Origin: Cephalopachus bancanus
Lineage: Eukaryota > Chordata > Mammalia > Primates > Tarsiidae
Assembly: GCA_027257055.1 (NCBI GenBank)
Contig: JAPVLO010000045.1
Span: 248,001 to 312,000, forward strand
Direction: 5' to 3'
Length of the DNA stretch: 64,000 nucleotides
Positions 27,403 to 39,689 of this stretch are shown here, one piece after another. How positions within the stretch are numbered: position 1 is the stretch's first letter; each line of letters opens with the position of its first letter. A model generated the notes under the pieces. That model worked only from the letters and a program-made list of their open reading frames with translations. It did not search any database and was not told where the DNA came from. Position numbers and translations under genes: made by a program.

Positions 27403-28021
27403 GGAATGAATTTTAATGTAGTTTAACAACAGGCATTGATAACATACTCTGAGCACTTGGCCACAAGGTCACCAGCAGCCCACACCTCAGTCTGCCATCC
27501 CCAGCTGCCTCATGGTTTGTGGATCAGCTGTGGCCTTGATTTTCCCACTCCCTACTGGCCCCTTTCTCTGTTTCCAGACAAATCTGGGCTTCCAGAGAAA
27601 GCACTTAAGTAGCTTCAGCCCCCCAGTGCCTGGCAGAGGGCTGGTGTTTGAGACACTGCTTGGTCTGGACTACTGGTTTGCTTGAACTGTGGCTGAAGAT
27701 GGCAGCCTGCCTGGGGTCCTTTTCCTGGTTAGCCAGCCTGCACCTTGGCTGGCTGCCTCCAGTTTTTAACCTTCCCCACCCTGTATTGCAGCAGGTTCAA
27801 GTGGTTCCTAGCTGTTGTCTTTACCTGCCCAACTCAAAGTGTAACCTGCCATGCTTCATTCACCAACCCAGGATGGACAGGGACAGAGATGAAGAAGCCC
27901 TCGGGTGGCTGACCATCCAGCAAGACTGGAGGACAGCTGAGCTTGTTTATGCAGCCTGGAACTATGTCTTCTTTTCCCCTTTCTTCCTGGTTTGTGAATG
28001 CGTTCTTTCCTGCCCCAACGC
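27403..28021. other. Unique sequence
   Basis: No repeat recognised. An open frame from 27648 runs on into the next Alu and is not a gene. Confidence 0.45.
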
Positions 28022-28307
28022 TTTTTTTTTTTTGAGTTGGAGTCTCATTCTGTCGCCCAGACTGGAGTGCAGTGGCCGCTCCCGGCCACCGCAGCCTCGA
28101 CCTGCTGGGCTCCGGCGATCCTTCCGCCTCAGCCTTCCGAGTAGCTGGAATTACAGGCGCGCGCTACCACGCCCGGCTGATTTTTTGATTTATTGTAGAG
28201 ATGGGATCTCGCTGCCCAGGCGGGTCTCGAACCCATGGGCTCAGGCAATCCACTCACCTCAGCCTCCCAAAGGTGCGGGATTACAGGCTGAGCCTCTGAG
28301 CCTGGCT
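28022..28307 (-). repeat. Young Alu, deletion subfamily
   Basis: Full-length antisense with CTCGCTGCCCAGG; flanks tgccccaac (about 28011, 28310) form a duplication. Confidence 0.96.
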
Positions 28308-28329
28308 CTTGCCCCAACTCTTCATTAAT

Positions 28330-28490
28330 TAGTTACTTTTTTAGAGACAGGTTCTCGCTCTGTCACCCAGGCTGGAGTGCAGTGGCATGATTATAGCTCA
28401 CTGCAGCCTTGAACTCCAGGGCTCAAGCGATCCTCTCACCTCAGCCTCCTGAGTATCTGGGTATACAGATACGTGCCACTGTACCCAGCT
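28330..28490 (-). repeat. Old Alu monomer
   Basis: Antisense TTAGAGACAGGTTCTCGCTC through CACTGTACCCAGCT, one arm only, diverged. Confidence 0.75.
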
Positions 28491-28925
28491 CTGCCTCAAA
28501 CTGTTTATGGCCATGCTTCTCTACATTGGCATGGAGATGCGCTTGGAATCTCAATTGACTATGAAGTTGGTACAGGAGTCACAGTGAGACTTGGAACTAG
28601 GGAAGTGCAGGGCGGAGACAGGGTGGCTGGTGGGTACTCTGCCTGTATCTCCCTGGCCTTCACCATCTCCATTCATGCCCACCCTGCTTTCAGTTGCTGG
28701 TAGTGCATCTCTTTGCCTAAGGACTTGCTTCAGCTGCCAAGGCTCACTTTTGCTGTGTGTCAGGCAGGCTAGAAACGCAAGAGTATTAACATCTTCAGGA
28801 AATACAGGGAGAAAAGAGTGGAAAAAAAATGAACTATGTATCAGTAAATTATGGTACAACTCAAGTGGTCTATAATGTATGTCTAATTGGAGTTCCCTGA
28901 ATGGGATTGGGGAGAGGCATAAACA
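28491..28925. other. Unique sequence
   Basis: No repeat or coding signal recognised. Confidence 0.4.
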
Positions 28926-29560
28926 TATTTAAAGAGATGGCTGCATCCTATTTCATTGAATTAGCAAACTATAATTTATTTAATCATTCCACATTGTTGG
29001 GCATTTAGGTTATTTCTAATTTTATACCACTAGAAATAGCATTCTAGTGAACACTGTTGTACATTAACAAATATTTTTGTATCTTTCTATTTCCTTGGCA
29101 TAGATGCCTTCAGGCATGTATGTTGGACCAAAGGATATAGACATTTTAAAAAACTTTTGATATTTATTTTCAAATGCCTCTGCAAAAAATTGACCTAATT
29201 TATATTTCCACAGGAGCCCATTGAGGTGCCTATTACCTTCTACTTAGGCATGAATTGGTTGATCTTTGCCCATTTTATAGGCAGAATGGTGTTTTTATTG
29301 AGGAAAAGTTGAGTATCACTTTTATTTCTCATTTACAGAGCTGTCTGCTTGTGTCCATGGTCCATTTAAGCATTGTGCTATCTGCCATTTTCTCACTTAT
29401 ATGTGATCTTTCCTTGTGGGATAACTTTCATTTGTCATATATTTGTAAATATTTCTCCCAGTTTTCATATTTGTTTTTGGCATTTTGGCTCAGTACCAAT
29501 GATGGTTCATTTCTAATCATGTTTTGCACTGGTAGCATCAAAACCTGTTGATTGTGTTTT
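28926..29560 (-). mobile_element. Old L1M fragment, antisense
   Basis: 'tttatttaatcattccac', 'ttgggcatttaggttatttc', 'aatgcctctgcaaaaaattg', 'atttgtaaatatttctccc' are typical of antisense ORF2 end and 3' UTR of old mammalian L1. Confidence 0.7.
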
Positions 29561-29634
29561 CCAGCCTATAGTTCATGCACCTGTTATTACATGCTATTGC
29601 TAGTGTTCAGAGTAATGAAGAAAAGAAGTATGTA

Positions 29635-29992
29635 CAGTAAGTCCCCTACATACAAACCTTCAAGTTGCAACCTTTAAAAGATGTGAATGTGTGTTTGCAT
29701 GTCCAATCACGTAAGTTAGTATATGTGTCTGGTGAGCATTGTTACATGTGTGCATCTTCTACAAGTTGTTGTGCTTTTATGTACTTTACTGTGTAGAGTA
29801 CATTAGTACTGTATCTTTATTTCAAGCCCAGGATGTCTGGAAGCAAGTATAGGAGCAGTGGTGATGTAGCTGGTACAGTATAACCAATTGTGTTAGTTGA
29901 GTACCTAGACTAACTTTGTTGGACTTATGAACAAATTGGACTTACAAACATGCTCTTGGAATGGAACTTGTTCATATGTAGGGAACTTACTG
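29635..29992. mobile_element. Tigger/pogo-type nonautonomous element
   Basis: 358 bp with terminal inverted repeats CAGTAAGTCCCCTACATAC and, reversed, CAGTAAGTTCCCTACATAT. Flanked by the dinucleotide TA on both sides, as expected for the Tc1/mariner/pogo superfamily. 'ttggacttatgaacaaattgg' inside is typical of Tigger-derived repeats. Confidence 0.9.
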
Positions 29993-30022
29993 TATTCAAT
30001 AATGACTTGGGCATGAAACTGC

Positions 30023-30069
30023 TGTATTAGTCAGGGTTCTCTAGAGTATTAGAATAAAGAAGAGATGAA

Positions 30070-30130
<61 letters not shown>

Positions 30131-30568
30131 GAGGGAGGGAGGGAGGGAGGGAGAGAGGATAAGGAAGTGGCACATGTGATTATGGAGGCTGGATAGCCCA
30201 GTTTGCAGGGTGGACCAGCAACATGCAGACACAGGGAGAGCTCATGTTCCAGTGTGAAGGCAATTAGGCAGAAGAACCAATATTGAAGATTTAGTTCAAA
30301 TGCAGTCTGCTGGAGAATTCTCTTACTAGGGAGAAGGTCAGTTTTTTTGTTCTATTCAGGTCTTCAACTGATTGTTTGAGGCCCACCTGTATTATGGAGG
30401 GCATTCTGCTTTCCTGATTAAAATGTCAACCTAATCTAAAATCTACCCATTTAAATATTAATTGTGTCCATAAACACCTTCACAGAAACACCTAGAACAA
30501 TGTTTAGTCAAATATCTGGGCCCCTGGTAGCTAGCTCAGTCAAGTTTGCACATAAAATTAAGCATCCT
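30023..30568 (+). mobile_element. MLT2-type LTR (ERVL)
   Basis: TGTATTAGTCAGGGTTCTC at the start, 'atgtgattatggaggctgg', 'tattcaggtcttcaactg', 'ttgaggcccacctgtatt', 'aaacaccttcacagaaaca' and an end near 'acataaaattaagcat'. No ERVL interior adjoins, so it is a solo LTR. A GA repeat has expanded inside. Confidence 0.8.
30067..30155 (+). repeat. (GA)n/(GGGA)n tract in the LTR
   Basis: About 60 bp of GA units, then four GGGA units. Purine strand is the plus strand. Confidence 0.97.
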
Positions 30569-30857
30569 GGCTGGGCTTGGTTGCTCAGCCTATAATCCCA
30601 GCACTTTGGGAGGCCAAGGTGAGTGGATTACTTGAGCCCGTGGGTTCGAGACCAGCCCGGGCAACTTGGCGAGACTTCGTCTCTACAATAAATAAAAAAT
30701 TAGCTGGGTGCAGCAGCACGCACCTGTAGTTCCAGCTACTTGGAAGGCTGAGGCAGAAGGATTGCCAGAACTCAGCAAGTTGACCCTGGGGTGGCCATGA
30801 GCGTGCCACCTCACTCCAGCCTGGGCCACAGAGTGAGACTCCAATAAAAAAAAAAAA
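30569..30857 (+). repeat. Alu, full length, local subfamily with CAACTTGG
   Basis: Sense copy at the very end of the MLT2 LTR; flanks aagcatcct / aagcatcat form the duplication. Confidence 0.94.
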
Positions 30858-31395
30858 GCATCATAGGCACCTAGGAGCCAGCAGTTCCCAGTGATGTAAG
30901 AGGCTAATTCAAGCTTTGACTCTGAATAAACAACTTAAACCTAAAAATGCTTTCCTTTAAGAGTCTCAAAATCATTTGGATAGCATTTTGTATGTAATAG
31001 AATGGGGTATAAATTTGTCTAAAGTGAAGTCTCAGCTGTTAGAAGAAACATGACCTAAGTCATGGGAAGACTATAACAAAGTAGGAGGAAAACACTTTGC
31101 TCTCATCTTTATTTCCAGTTAATACAGTTGCAAACACACAGGTTTATATCTGAATTTTCTTCAGTATTTCAGATTGAGTGGCTCTGAGTCTCTTCTTAAC
31201 ATTCATTAACATTTACTTTTACATTTAGTCCTTATAATAATTCTTCTGTAAGGAAGATGGAAAACTATGATGATTTATACCAGCTTGTCTCTCAAACTCC
31301 AATTATTTGCTCACTACCTTCAACATTGTTGCTTTACTCTTTACTACATCTATATTATTATTTGCTTTAAATCTATGTTCCATTTAAAATTTGGA
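30858..31395. other. Unique AT-rich sequence
   Basis: No repeat or coding signal recognised. Confidence 0.4.
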
Positions 31396-31401
31396 TTTGT
31401 T

Positions 31402-31449
<48 letters not shown>
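31402..31449 (+). repeat. (TA)n microsatellite
   Basis: About 24 TA units, placed between the left target duplication and the T-tail of the following Alu. Confidence 0.97.
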
Positions 31450-31453
<4 letters not shown>

Positions 31454-31752
31454 TATTTATTTATTTATTTTTTGAGTTGGAGTCTCACTCTGTCGCCCAG
31501 ACTGGAGAGCAGTGGCCGCTCCCGGCCACCGCAGCCTCGACCTGCTGGGCTCCGGCGATCCTTCCACCTCAGCCTTCCAAGTAGCCGGAATTACAGGCAT
31601 GCGCTACCACGCCCGGCTGATTTTTTGATTTATTGTAGAGATGAGGTCTCCCCAAGTTGCTCAGGCGGGTCTCGAACCCGCGGGCTCAGGCAGTCCACTC
31701 ACCTCAGCCTCCCAAAGCTGCGGGATTACAGGCTGAGCCACCGAGCCCAGCT
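31450..31752 (-). repeat. Alu, full length, local subfamily with CCAAGTT
   Basis: Antisense. Tail of TTTA units, then the full body to GAGCCCAGCT. Duplication tttgttgactatat at 31396-31409 and 31752-31765. Confidence 0.96.
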
Positions 31753-31765
31753 TTGTTGACTATAT

Positions 31766-32127
31766 TTTAAACCCAAATTTGGCATCACTTATTTGTAAAT
31801 TAAGAACCAGTATTACCTATCACAAATCATAAGCAATAAATTTAATAAAGTATACGCCATTTAAAAACTTTAGCTATTGTTGTCTGTTGTCCAAGCCAGA
31901 GGCCTGCTCTTTCTTAGTTAATGAGAAAATTAGCAAGTGTTACAGACTTATTTAAGGGTGGCACCAAATGGCAACCTTGTCCTTGACATGATCAGAAGGT
32001 TTGAAAGGGATCTGAAAAGAGAACCCTGTTTTCTCTTTCTGATTGTTATTTATTTAAATTGCAAAGCCTGTAACATCAGCTATGTTTTGTCTGAATGTTT
32101 TGTCTCTTCATTTACATGTAAAAACAT
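31766..32127. other. Unique sequence
   Basis: No repeat or coding signal recognised. Confidence 0.4.
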
Positions 32128-32450
32128 AATCCCCCATTGTGATGGTAATTAGGTGGTGGGACTTTGAGAGGTGATTATGTCATGAAGAAAGAGCACTCAT
32201 GAATGGGATTGGTGCCCTTATGAAAGAGGCTGGAGAGAGAGACCCCCCCCATTCCACCACCATGTGAGGACACAGTGGAAAGGCACCATCTATGAATCAG
32301 GAAGTGAGCCCTCACCAGACACAGAATCTGCCAGCACCTTGATCTCGGACTTCCCAGCTTCAGAACTGTGAGAAGTAATTTCTGTTGTTTATAAGTCACC
32401 CCATCTAAGGTATTTTATTATAGCTAGCCCATACTGACTATAACAGCATC
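32128..32450 (+). mobile_element. MaLR LTR fragment (MST/MLT1 type)
   Basis: 'attggtgcccttatgaaagag', 'accatgtgaggacacag', 'caccttgatctcggacttcc', 'cagaactgtgagaagtaatt', 'ttgtttataagtcaccc' are in the order seen in MST LTRs. Confidence 0.85.
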
Positions 32451-33394
32451 TTTTGTATCACTTGATTCTCACACACCAGAGAACACTGTATCTATCTATA
32501 CATCTCTACTGATCTACACATCTACATCCATATGATCCACAGATATCTTTTTATTTATCTCTGTATTTACAGGACTTAGCATGGTTGTTGAGCAACAGAT
32601 GTTGAATGAATGAATGAATGAACGAATGATGATACTACACTTAAGGTATCTGAATTAGGATCAGAATTTACATCCCCTGAATTCAAACCCAGTGTGTTCT
32701 TCTGGATTGGTTAACATCTGGATTTACTGAGACAACCATCTCTCCCAGGAGTTAAAGTTTGTTCCCTCTGGAAGGCAAAGGTTGGCTGGTTGGCCCCAGA
32801 AATTCCTCCAGTCCTAGGGCTGATTGTTTCCTCAGCTGGCTCCTGACACCAGCCAGACTCTGCTTCCACTGTATTGGGGCTGTTTACAAAGCCAAGAAAC
32901 ATCCCTTAAGCAGTGTCTTTTTAAAAAACCTCTGAATAATTAACAGCTAGAGGCTGCTGCTGGGTTTCCTTTGGGGGAAAACAAATCCTAGAGGGCTGCG
33001 CTTCAACTTGCCTGCCCCAGAGCCTTATGGAATGTCAGAAGAACATTGCCAAGACCTGGGACAAAATCAAAGTTATTAAATAAAATCTTCCTAAGGAACA
33101 AATTCTTTTCATAAGGGACTAATTGTTGGGAAATCCTTAGTTATTTTGCAAGTCTTGGTAACTGGTTCATATTAACTGGGTCTATTTTCCTTGTTTCCCT
33201 TTAAACATTTAAACATGTTGACTGTTGGCACTTAGGTCTCTCCTCCCCCCTTTTTTCCTCTACAGTAGCTACAGCTGATTTAGTCCACTAAGATTCTTAC
33301 TGAGAGTCTACTGAATACTAGCTAGGCCCTTTGTGGGGACATGAAATATAAATTGTGGCCTCACCCTCAACATAATGAGGATAGTAGCGGATAA
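32451..33394. other. Unique sequence with a short L2-like end
   Basis: 32570-32635 ('gttgaatgaatgaatgaatg') resembles the L2 3' terminus. Nothing else recognised. Confidence 0.4.
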
Positions 33395-33575
33395 GTTACA
33401 GTTTTTCAGGTGTTGTGCTAAGCATTTTACATGCATTATTTAATTCCTGCTCATCATGACTCTAGGAAGTAGTACTCTTATTATTTCCGTTTTACAGATG
33501 GAAAAATTGGATACAGAGTCCTAGTAACTTGCCTACATTACACAGCCAGGATTCAAACCTACATTTATGTGTTCT
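33395..33575 (-). repeat. MIR SINE
   Basis: Antisense MIR with 'gttgtgctaagcattttaca', 'ttccgttttacagatgg', 'tacacagccaggattcaaa'. Confidence 0.78.
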
Positions 33576-34235
33576 CAAATGCTGAAGTCTTAGCTCACAT
33601 GATACAACCCTACTCCTTCCTATCCCTGGCATTGTATTCCTCTGTCATGATCCACTTGGTGATATATACAATGAAAATGTTAGCTATAGAATCTTTAGAA
33701 CACAAAGAAACTGAAAGGAGCGACCCCAAGAAACTTAGAATAAACTTAGTTCACATTTTGCCTCAGCATAACCATTTTTGCTTAGACTAACACACTTTGA
33801 ATATAGCACAGGTTGGACATAGAAAAATTTCCAATAGGCAGGTTTTAGAAAGCATTCAGACATTTTACTGCAGGCCAGACTGGCAGCCTACTCTGTCCCC
33901 TTGGCAAATCTCCATCAGATGCAAGACAAGGACAGTCCACCCATTCAATTCATGGTTTAGCATGATAATGTCTAAGAAACTTTCAGGTCCCTTAGCTGAC
34001 TGAAACCATCGAAATGATAATAAGACTAGCTTTTTGCTACAGAGCTTGTGAATTGAAAACATTTTGCAGGAAAAACCCCTCTTCTTGTCTCCTCCCATCT
34101 AGTTCACCACCATGGCAGCAATCATGTGACTAACCCACCCATCTGTCTGCGGTCCAACACCTGACATCAGTACCTGTGCTTACCTGCTCCTTCGTGATGA
34201 TGTGGAGCAGACCACCACCCAATTACCTAAATTGC
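33576..34235. other. Unique sequence
   Basis: No repeat or coding signal recognised. Confidence 0.4.
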
Positions 34236-35352
34236 TGTGAGAAAACAGAGAGACCCTGACACCGAGGATATCTTAGGAAGCAGCATTTTGTTAGCACCAG
34301 TGCAACTCAGCGGGCTAATGCTGCAAGGCTGAGCAACCCGGAGAAAGAGGAAAAGGGTTTTATATGTTAGTTTAGGTAAGGGAGGAGGTCGAGTTATATG
34401 GCTACATTTTTCTTTGGAATTTGCATAGTTGTATTTAGCAAAACCAGATTTTCAAAGAACAAATTGTTTCTAGGGTATACATGACAAGCAGAGGTTGTAA
34501 AGCGATAACTTCACAAAGAGAGGATGGAGGGGGTAAGGCTGTGTGAATTGATTACTATCTTGCACTTATAGGAAGGTGGTTGGTGGCTACTTGGTTGTCT
34601 CACATCCCCATGTCTAGCAGGTTTGGAGTTTGCAGGTTGATTTTTAAAAAGGAATAATTTTAATGGTTTTTAGCCTCTCTCTGCCACATAATGACCTACC
34701 CCTATCAAGGGGAAGAATTAAAAGGACTCAACCACGAGCAACCAGTGACCAGGCCATTGTGGCCATTGCCTTGCTAAGCTATGGTGTGGCCATGTGCTCT
34801 TTGAGCTATGGCTTGGCCATGTTTCCTGGCTTTGGTCCCCTCCCCTATCTTGAGGAGGTGAATTTCCTCTTTCTTTCTCTAATATACCTTTTAAATAAAC
34901 CATATTTTCTAATCTAACTTCTGTGCAATTCTTTGCATCTTTCTTTTTGTTTTTGCTTTTTTTGAGTTGGAGTCTCACTCACTCTATCACTCAAGCTGGA
35001 GTGCAGTGGCACGCTCCCAGCCTCTGCAGCCTTGATCTGCTAGGCTCAGCTGATCCTTCTGCCTCAGTCTTCCAAGTAGCCGGAACTATAGGCACATGAA
35101 ACCATGACCAGCTAATTTTTCGATTTATTGTAGAGACAAGGTCTCACTATGTTTCCCAGGCTGGTCTCGAAGCTGCGGGCTCAGGCAATTCTCTCTCCTC
35201 GGCCTCCCGAAGTGCTGGGATTATAGGCTTGAGCCACCATGCCCAGCCTCTTTGCATCTTTCTTGTGGCACCAGATTGCATACCAGACACCCACACCCCC
35301 AGCAGGCCTGACTTAACATTCTGGAGACCCTGCTGGGATCGTGACCCTAACA
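34236..35352 (+). mobile_element. Probable solo ERV1 LTR, split by Alu
   Basis: Starts TGTGAGAAAAC and ends CCCTAACA; has TTTTAAATAAACC (AATAAA at about 34896) followed by a T/C-rich region and GTGCAATTCTTTGC, the usual R-U5 order. About 810 bp after removing the Alu. No target duplication was found, so the ends are provisional. Confidence 0.5.
34946..35249 (-). repeat. Alu in the LTR
   Basis: Antisense full-length Alu with a perfect 15-bp duplication ctttgcatctttctt (34931-34945, 35250-35264). Carries a CTCACTCACTCTATC insertion near its tail. Confidence 0.96.
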
Positions 35353-35743
35353 GAAACCATTTACAATAAAACATTAAAATAAATTGATATTTAAATGGAA
35401 AACTATTAATAAAGGATAAACTTTGACAATCATGCACAGCTATAAGTATAGAAGCTTTCATTTTTGTTATTAATATTTTAAGAATAATTTAGGCTTATAA
35501 CTTTTTTTTTCAAAATCTTGAAGAGTAATAAGATGAAAAATGAAAGTCTTCCATTTATATTGCTTATTTGCGCTATTACTTGAGAATCTTCAATTTTGCT
35601 ATTGAAGAAAAGAAGACATAACAGAAGAAAGTTTAGTTATAGAAAGTGAGTAGTAGCTTGTGAGACATAGGCAGAATTTATAAGATGTTATCAATTGATG
35701 GCAAGTTAGTAACTTGTAAGATATATCATAAAAATAATGGAAC
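35353..35743. other. Unique AT-rich sequence
   Basis: No repeat or coding signal recognised. Confidence 0.4.
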
Positions 35744-36048
35744 TGACTGGGCATGGCAACTCACACCTGTAATCCCAGTGCTTTGGGAGACCAAAGTGGG
35801 AGGAGGCCAGCAGTTCAAGACCAGCCTGGGCAACATAGTAAGACCCTATCTCCACAAAAAATTTAAAAGCAAGTTGAGCGCGGTGGTGTGCATTTGAGGT
35901 TTCAGCTACTAGGGAGACTGAGGTGGGAGAATTGTTTGAGCCCAGGAATCCGAAGCTGCAGTCAGCTATAATGGTGCCACTGCACTGCAGCCTGGGTGAC
36001 AGAGCAAGACCCTATATTAACAACAACAACACAACAACAACAAAAAAC
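35744..36048 (+). repeat. Alu, older (J-like)
   Basis: Sense, GACTGGGCATGGCAACTCAC to a CAA-repeat tail; diverged. Confidence 0.92.
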
Positions 36049-37199
36049 CAAACAGGAGTGACACTCCCTACTGAAAATACCAAATATGTTTCCTTTCTGG
36101 CTCTACATGTGCTATGTGCTGTACATAGAAATGCCAATAAAACCCTGGTCAGCTGGTTAGTTGGTGAGATCCAGCATGCAGGGTCAGGCATCCTTGGGCC
36201 TGCATTGCTCCATGTGAACAGAGTATGTGTTGGCTGCAGACCCTTCTGTCTGTTGGCCCCTTTCCTCAGTCCTCGTGGCTACATCATCAGTGATAAAGAA
36301 CCGTGCTGCAGGGAGGTATGTAGTACCGGAGTCCTGGGCCACACAGGGCAGGTTATACGTTTGTCTTTGTCTCTGTAGACCCAAGGTGTTAACCTATCCC
36401 ATGCCTTGCCCCTTGCTTCTGGCTGTGAGTTTTATGTTGATTTAGTTTACTCTGTGAGTCTTTCTGTTCCATGACCTCTGGGATAACTTGCCTGGTAGTA
36501 TTCTTAATTGCATCAAAGTAATTTTCTAAATGACACAAACCTTACCCGCCTTACCTCTGACTTTCTCATTAGAGTAATTCCTTTGAACTTTTCCTGTTTT
36601 TCTGCATATATTCTTCTATTTCTCTATATATCAACTGTAACCCATACCAACTGACACATCATTATAAGAGATAGTAACTGTTTCTATTCCCCCTTCTTTG
36701 CGTTTCCACCTCTACGTTCTTGTAGAAAAGTTATTACATTAGATTTTCTTTTTTTCCCTTAGGAATAAGAATATTCTTTTATAGAGCAATTATAAAAATA
36801 AAAAAATCAACATTGATATAGTACTACTCATTGACACAATCTATTCCACAGTCCATATTCAAATTTTGTCAATTGTTTCAAGAATGTCTTTAGTCTTTTA
36901 ATCTGGAACAATTTTTTCCAAGTTTTTTGACCTTGACTTTTTTGGAAGAGTAAGGGCAGTTATTTTCTAGAATGTCTTTCAGTTTGGGTTTATTGCAAAG
37001 GATACAGATGAAAGGATGCTTAGGGTGAGATATGGGGGAAGGGGAATGGAGTTTCCATGACCTCCCTGGGGCACCACCCTCCGGGAACCTCCACACCTTC
37101 AGCTATTCGGAAGCTCCACATTAGATTTTTTATTGAGCACTTTTGTATATTTAAAAAAATGAACCTTATCTTTGATTTATCAGCTTCCTTTTGTTTATA
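36049..37199. other. Unique sequence
   Basis: 1.15 kb. The region 36780-37100 has stretches like old L1 but not enough to call. A 151-residue plus frame (35923-36378) starts inside the Alu and is not a gene. Confidence 0.4.
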
Positions 37200-37500
37200 C
37201 TTTTTTTTTTTTGAGTTGGAGTCTCATTCTGTTGCCCAGACTGGAGTGTAATGGCACGATCACAGCTCACCACAGCCTTGACCTCCTGGCTTAGGCAGTC
37301 TTCCTGCCTCAGCCTTCCAAGTAGCTGGAGCTGTAAGCACATGCCACCACACCCAGCTAATTTATTTTATTTTATTTTTTTGCAGAGACGAGGCCTCACT
37401 ATGTTGCCTAGACTGGTCTTGAGTTCCTGGACTCAAGCAATCATCCTGCCTCAGCCTCCCAAAGTGTTGTGATTACAGGCATGAGTCGCTATGCCTGGCC
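37200..37500 (-). repeat. Alu, full length
   Basis: Antisense, framed by tgtttatactttt (37192-37204 and 37501-37513). Confidence 0.95.
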
Positions 37501-37734
37501 TGTTTATACTTTTAAAAAATTGAAGACGTAGTAAGTGCATACAGTAAAACATGGAAGGAGTTTCTTAGCCTGGCATCCTTCTTAGAGGAAGATACTGTAA
37601 TAATTGGTTAAACATTCTATAAAATCTGTAAAATGTATTTATAAATAAAAACACACATATGTATATATTCTCTTTATTTCTTACTCTAAGAATATTAAAT
37701 ATTCTCCCAGATTTTCCTCTAGAACTTTTATGAA

Positions 37735-38640
37735 CTCATTTTAAAACCAATTTTACTGAGGTATAATTTATATATAATAAAATACACTCATTTAAGTGTG
37801 CAGCTTGATGAGTTTGACAAATGTAATTACCACCCAATCAAGATGTAAGACATTTTATCACCTCTAAGAACTTTCTCCTGCTCCCTGATCTCCCACCCCT
37901 CGCCCTAGGCAAACACGGAGCTGCTCCCTATCACTACAACCCGTTTGTAAACTTTGATCTACCTAGAATTTATTTTAAAATAAGGAAAGAGGAAGGCCCG
38001 GCTTTGATTTCTTCCAAATGGATAGTCAGTGGTCCCAGCTTTACTTATTGAATGACCTACCTTACGCCATTGTTTTAAAATGCTACCTTCATCTTATATA
38101 CGATTCCTACATGTATTTGAACCTCCTGTTTGCACTGATGTACCTTTCACTTCCTGTGCCTATCCCAAGGTGCTTTTATTACTGCAGCTTTTTATTATTT
38201 GAAAATATGTTACAGGCAATCCTCTCCATCCTATTGTGGTCATTCTTTTTAAGATTTTTCATGACTCGTCTTGCATGTGCATACTCCATATGACACCCGT
38301 ACTTTTCCCCTTTAGAACCAATTTGTATAGTTCCCTTAATAATCCCATTTTTTAAAAAATGAGATCTGATTAAATTTAGAGATAATCGAACAATTCAGAA
38401 ATAATTTAAATAAAAGCTTAGAGAGAATTGATAGTTTTGCATTACTGACTTGCCCTGTTTAGGGTTAAGTATGTAATTCTACTTATTTGAGTCGTATTTT
38501 ATGTTTCCACGTAGAGATTTTAATTTTTTTCATGTAGGTCCGCACATTTCTTGTATGATTCCTAAATGTTGTATGTTTTTTGTGATTTGATCAATGAGGT
38601 ATTTTCTTTGAGATTTAAAAAATTGTATTTTTGAATTGAT
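37735..38640 (-). mobile_element. Old L1M fragment, antisense
   Basis: 'ttttactgaggtataattta', 'agtgtgcagcttgatgag', 'acccaatcaagatgtaagac', then 'ggatagtcagtggtcccagc', 'tttattgaatgacctacc', 'ttactgcagctttttatta': antisense 3' UTR and ORF2 of old L1. Confidence 0.8.
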
Positions 38641-38684
38641 GGTTGTTTCTTTTTGAAGCAGTGGTACAACTGCTTAATTGCCAG

Positions 38685-38915
38685 CCATAGGGCTTTGGTG
38701 ACAGATCCCTCGATTTATATCTGATCTTCCGCTCGAACCAGGCAAGTCACTGAGTGTCTCTGTGTGCCTTGGTCTCCTTCTCCACAGAAAGAGGGTGATA
38801 ATAGTGTCTGTCTCATGGAATTGTTTGGAGCCTTAAGCAAATTATCTTTGGAAAACACAGACTTAGAAAAGTGCCTTCTCCATAGTATGCACTCATGAGA
38901 TGTTAATTAGGTGGC
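38685..38915 (+). repeat. MIR SINE
   Basis: 'aaccaggcaagtcactgag', 'gtgccttggtctccttctcc', 'gagggtgataatagtgtc', 'agtatgcactcatgagatg'. Confidence 0.75.
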
Positions 38916-39144
38916 AGAGCTATTGAGTTGTATCAAATTTGCAATTAATCACTTTACTACTGAATTTTTGTATTATTTCTAACAAGCTGATAAGCATGAA
39001 AGAAGTGACAAAATTAGAGTATTACCATTCTGCAATTCCCGATGAATTAATAGCTCTAGGCAGTGAATTTCAACGTCCTTTAATATAAAAATGATGACAG
39101 TTGGACATTTTGTGCCTCCTAATGAAAGAATTGGTAACCTCCTT

Positions 39145-39405
39145 GAAAACATTATGCTGTGAAAAAGAAGCTGGTCACAGAAAATCAAATATTGTATGAT
39201 CCCATTTATATGACAAGTCCAGAATAGGCAATTCAATAGAGATAAGAAGTAGATTAATAGTTGCTTAAGGCTGGTGGGAAGGACAGGGGGTTTGGAGAAT
39301 GATGGCTAGAGGGTATAGGGTTTCTTTTTGAGATGATAAAAATATTGTAAAGTTGATTCAATACTATAGTTAATTTTCCATATTTTCATCATCTCTGTGA
39401 TTATA
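39145..39405 (+). mobile_element. Old L1M 3'-end fragment
   Basis: 'attgtatgatcccatttatatg', 'ccagaataggcaattcaatag', 'ttgcttaaggctggtggg', 'gggtttctttttgagatgat' follow the L1M 3' UTR order on the plus strand. Confidence 0.78.
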
Positions 39406-39429
39406 CAGACAGTTTAATTAATTAATTAA

Positions 39430-39686
39430 TTAGAGTCAGGTTCTTATTTTGTTGCCCTGGCTGAAGTGCAGTGGCAGCCTCGACCACCTGGACTCAGGTG
39501 ATCCTTCTGCCTCAGCCTCCCAAGTATATGGGATTACAGGTGTGCACCACCACATCCATCTACTTTTTTGATTTCTTTGTCTTGCTATGTTGCTCATTCT
39601 GATCTCGACTCCTGGGCTCAAGCAGTCCTCCTGCCTTGGCCTCCCAACAGTGCTGGGATTATAGACGTGAGCCACTGCATCCAGCC
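39430..39686 (-). repeat. Alu, older, shortened
   Basis: Antisense from AGAGTCAGGTTCTTATTTTG to GAGCCACTGCATCCAGCC, with some internal loss. Confidence 0.88.
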
Positions 39687-39689
39687 AAA

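Noticed and set aside
27648..28328. 226-residue plus-strand open frame, the longest in the window
   Set aside because: Its second half is translated antisense Alu ([13 protein letters not shown]), and the first half has no domain or splice support.
34663..34917. Plus-strand frame with a hydrophobic C-terminus
   Set aside because: Lies in the LTR region around its polyadenylation signal; no sign of a gene.
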